A stretch of DNA of 14,170 nucleotides from Candidatus Neomicrothrix sp. UBA881 (GTDB taxonomy: Bacteria > Actinomycetota > Acidimicrobiia > Acidimicrobiales > MedAcidi-G1). The translations under genes were made by a program, and so were the position numbers. The notes under the pieces are model-generated. The model made no database searches. It saw only the letters and a list, made by a program, of their open reading frames with translations, and was not told the origin of the DNA. Positions 12,032 through 14,170 of this stretch are shown here, piece by piece; positions within the stretch are counted from its first letter, which is position 1; the number at the start of each line of letters is the position of its first letter. Location: the NCBI GenBank assembly GCA_002294285.1, contig DBFL01000022.1:14889-29058 (forward strand), in the 5' to 3' direction.

Positions 12032-13016
12032 TAAATCCTCAGAGCTCTCAATGCTCGAAGCTATAAATGAAACGTTGCATAGTGAAATGGCCAGAGATGA
12101 ACGAATAGTGATCTTGGGAGAAGATGTTGGAAGAAACGGTGGCGTATTTAGAGCTACTGAGGGCTTAATCGAAAAATTTGGAGAAAATCGTGTAGTCGAT
12201 ACCCCAATCTCAGAAGCCGCTATAGCTGGTTCATCTGTGGGTTTAGCAATGGCTGGACTGGTTCCTGTAGCAGAAATCCAATTTCTAGGGTTCTCATATC
12301 AAGCTATGCATCAAATAGCCGGACAGATAGCCAGGCTTCGCTATAGGACGCAAAGCCGCTTTGAACCACAGATAACGATTAGAGCGCCTTTTGGAGGCGG
12401 AGTGAGAACCCCTGAACTCCATTCCGATTCCCTAGAAGCTCAATTCGCTAACATTCCCGGATTGAAAATAGCCCTACCCGCCAGCGCCTCTGATGCGAAA
12501 GGCTTGTTAACCTCTGCCATACGAGATCCCGATCCTGTGCTTTTCCTTGAACCTCTACGAGGATATAGAGGCATTCGGGATATGGTCCCAGACGGCGAAC
12601 ACATAGTGCCTTTGGGTAAAGCAAACCTGGTAAAAGAAGGCACTGATGTAGTAATCATCTCCTGGAGTTACCAAGTGGAACTCTGTAGACGCGTCGCAGA
12701 TTCTTTTGAAAAAGAAGGAGTTTCAGTAGCCGTATTAGATTTACGAACTCTCGTGCCACTCGATACTGAAGCGATAAATGAGATTGTCACGAAATGCGGA
12801 AGAGCGGTTGTCGTCCAAGAAGCTCCAGAAACTGGAGGTTTTGCATCTGAGATAATCGCCACTATAAACGATGAATGCTTTTGGTCACTGGAAAGTCCGG
12901 TTGTTAGGATCTCTGGTTTTGATGTTCCCTATCCGGTTGGCATGCTAGAAACTTTCTATGTACCGGATGAGGAAAGAATACGTGCTGCAGTTTTGAAGTC
13001 GATAGAAAAAGACTGA
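12024..13016 (+). CDS. 2-oxoacid dehydrogenase E1 beta subunit
   Basis: The beta half of the same E1 enzyme. It pairs with E1 alpha to bind thiamine diphosphate and pass the acyl group to lipoyl-E2. ILGEDVG (about 31-37) and DTPISEAAIAG (about 59-69, with the catalytic-site Glu) are conserved. HSDSLEAQFANIPGLK (about 132-147) carries the conserved active-site His. The C-terminal transketolase-like domain starts near IPLGKANLVKEG and holds LDLRTLVPLD and QEAPETGGFASEI. The 330-residue length is typical. AGGAGG lies 5 nt before the ATG and inside the end of the E1 alpha gene, and the reading frames overlap by 8 nt, so the two subunits are translationally coupled. HSDSLE is somewhat closer to PdhB-type than to BfmB-type proteins as I recall them, a weak hint of pyruvate dehydrogenase. 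Confidence 0.94.
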   Translation: MSDKSSELSMLEAINETLHSEMARDERIVILGEDVGRNGGVFRATEGLIEKFGENRVVDTPISEAAIAGSSVGLAMAGLVPVAEIQFLGFSYQAMHQIAGQIARLRYRTQSRFEPQITIRAPFGGGVRTPELHSDSLEAQFANIPGLKIALPASASDAKGLLTSAIRDPDPVLFLEPLRGYRGIRDMVPDGEHIVPLGKANLVKEGTDVVIISWSYQVELCRRVADSFEKEGVSVAVLDLRTLVPLDTEAINEIVTKCGRAVVVQEAPETGGFASEIIATINDECFWSLESPVVRISGFDVPYPVGMLETFYVPDEERIRAAVLKSIEKD

Positions 13017-13021
13017 TATTT

Positions 13022-14170
13022 ATGGCGTTCGAGTTTTATCTACCAGACATAGGAGAAGGCCTAGAAGATGCTGAAATAGTCGAATGGTTCGTCAGACCCG
13101 GGGATACTGTCGAAAGAGATCAAGCTCTACTAGAGGTGTTGACAGATAAAGCCAGTTCAGAACTTCCCTCTCCGGTAGCCGGAAAAGTTCTCCGTCTAAA
13201 CGGCGAAGAAGGGCAAAGAATCAAAGTTGGGGATATTTTAATTGAAATAGAAGAAGCAACACCTGCTGTCGTTTCTGATACCCCTTCAGATGTAAACACG
13301 ACGGAATCTGACATCTCAGGAAACGAGAATAGCGATTCGAAAGAACACGAAAATAACTACAATGTTGCAGTATCTCCAAAAGTTAAAGCATCTCCTGCAA
13401 CCAGAAAACTGGCCCGAGAATTGTCAGTTGATTTATCGGATGTTAACGGAACGGGGCCTTCTGGACGTATCACCAACGAAGATGTTCGTTCGGCATCGGG
13501 GCGTACAATCGCGAATGAGGCAACCTCTGATTCTTCATTGACAGTTGAAAAATCTGTCGTAACTGTTCCAAACGCAAAATTAGGTTACATGCAACCTGGG
13601 GAACACAGCATAAAAGGTGTCAGAGGGGTGGTAGCTAAAAATATGACTGCTTCATGGAATGAAATCCCTCACATTCATTCCCTAGACGAGACAGATGCTT
13701 CCCTGCTTATAGATTTCAGAACGAGACTTCGTAATGTGAATCGTAAGGGAGCTTCATCTATTACACCTCTTTCGATAATCGCGGCAGCAACTGTCCGGGC
13801 GCTCAAAAATTTTCCGATGATGAATGGGCATATAGTCGGAAATCCGGCAGAAAGTATCGTTATCCCCTCTTTCGTAAATTTAGGCATTGCAGTAGCATCT
13901 CCCTCTGGCCTATTAGTTCCAGTTATCAAAAACGCCGACTCCATGGATATTTTCGAAATAGCAGAAACTATTTCTGAACTTGTGGAACTGGCTCGCAACC
14001 AAAAAATTTCCGCTAATCAAATGCAAGGTGCGACATTTACAATAACCAACTACGGCTCGCTTGGTGGTCGTTGGGCGCTTCCTATAATTTCAACCGGTCA
14101 AGCCGGGATTCTGGGAATAGGTAAAATCGAAGAAAGACCCCTAGTTGTGGAGGGGGAAGTGTTAGCCCGT
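13022..14170 (+). CDS. dihydrolipoamide acyltransferase E2 (3' end missing)
   Basis: The core acyltransferase of the complex, carrying the swinging lipoyl arm and moving the acyl group to CoA. 383 residues are visible and no stop is reached. The lipoyl domain (1-77) has the modified lysine at K43 in LTDKASSELPSP. A Ser/Thr/Glu/Asn-rich linker (about 78-115) follows, then the peripheral-subunit-binding domain (about 117-155; SPATRKLARELSVDL and GPSGRITNEDV). A second linker leads to the catalytic domain from about residue 198 (IKGVRGVVAKNM, PHIHSLDETD, ATFTITNYGSLGG, GILGIG). The active-site HxxxDG near the C-terminus lies beyond the window, so it cannot be checked. There is one lipoyl domain. 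It starts 5 nt after the E1 beta stop with only a weak ribosome-binding site. It is the third gene of the operon. An E3 gene is not in view. Confidence 0.93.
   Translation, partial: MAFEFYLPDIGEGLEDAEIVEWFVRPGDTVERDQALLEVLTDKASSELPSPVAGKVLRLNGEEGQRIKVGDILIEIEEATPAVVSDTPSDVNTTESDISGNENSDSKEHENNYNVAVSPKVKASPATRKLARELSVDLSDVNGTGPSGRITNEDVRSASGRTIANEATSDSSLTVEKSVVTVPNAKLGYMQPGEHSIKGVRGVVAKNMTASWNEIPHIHSLDETDASLLIDFRTRLRNVNRKGASSITPLSIIAAATVRALKNFPMMNGHIVGNPAESIVIPSFVNLGIAVASPSGLLVPVIKNADSMDIFEIAETISELVELARNQKISANQMQGATFTITNYGSLGGRWALPIISTGQAGILGIGKIEERPLVVEGEVLAR

Noticed and set aside
13675..13998. 107-codon minus-strand frame
   Set aside because: It lies wholly inside the E2 catalytic domain, whose frame is continuous and conserved.

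Overview
The window is a gene-dense bacterial chromosome segment, moderately AT-rich by eye, with short intergenic gaps and genes on both strands. It carries no insertion sequence, phage gene, tRNA or CRISPR array that I can see. The lineage is most plausibly a low-GC actinobacterium, perhaps Acidimicrobiia-like. The support is a pyruvate kinase with a DLxGPK-type loop, a type A RNase P RNA, a coiled-coil/zinc-ribbon gene near a histidine phosphatase (compare Rv2228c/Rv2229c in mycobacteria), and many genes whose start codon lies exactly 6 nt after a TANNNT-type -10 hexamer, which suggests leaderless mRNAs. This placement is an inference.

Layout. 1-1434: 3' part of a CLC chloride transporter/channel with CBS domains (+). 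1435-3484: a minus-strand operon running mobA, then rnd (RNase D), then a small charged protein; it converges head-on with CLC with no gap. 3583-3888: a small two-helix membrane protein with a Cys cluster (+), convergent with pyk. 3890-5326: pyruvate kinase (-). 5396-6172: glycerophosphodiester phosphodiesterase (+), divergent from pyk. 6173-6519: a 347-bp gap with DnaA-box-like nonamers, a 17-bp tandem repeat and a large composite inverted repeat. 6520-7542: trpD (-). 7681-8027: RNase P RNA (+). 8070-8165: a 31-residue, 7-cysteine metallothionein-like peptide (+). 8179-8385: a small exported protein (-). 8451-10748: four minus-strand genes (PPOX-fold protein, zinc ribbon/coiled coil, membrane protein, histidine phosphatase), the last three butted or overlapping. 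10749-11026: a divergent regulatory gap with a 12-bp perfect hairpin. 11027-14170: 2-oxoacid dehydrogenase E1 alpha, E1 beta and partial E2, an operon (+).

How they work together. Most genes are housekeeping. Pyruvate kinase makes pyruvate, which the E1/E2 complex may oxidise to acetyl-CoA. The points most worth a second look are the Cys-rich micropeptide behind rnpB, the structured gap beside trpD, the recurring leaderless start pattern, and several unusual residues or start codons in otherwise ordinary enzymes. Several starts were moved from the longest open frame to better supported positions: 1635 TTG, 2868 CTG, 7542 ATG, 9023 ATG, 10748 ATG and 11027 ATG.
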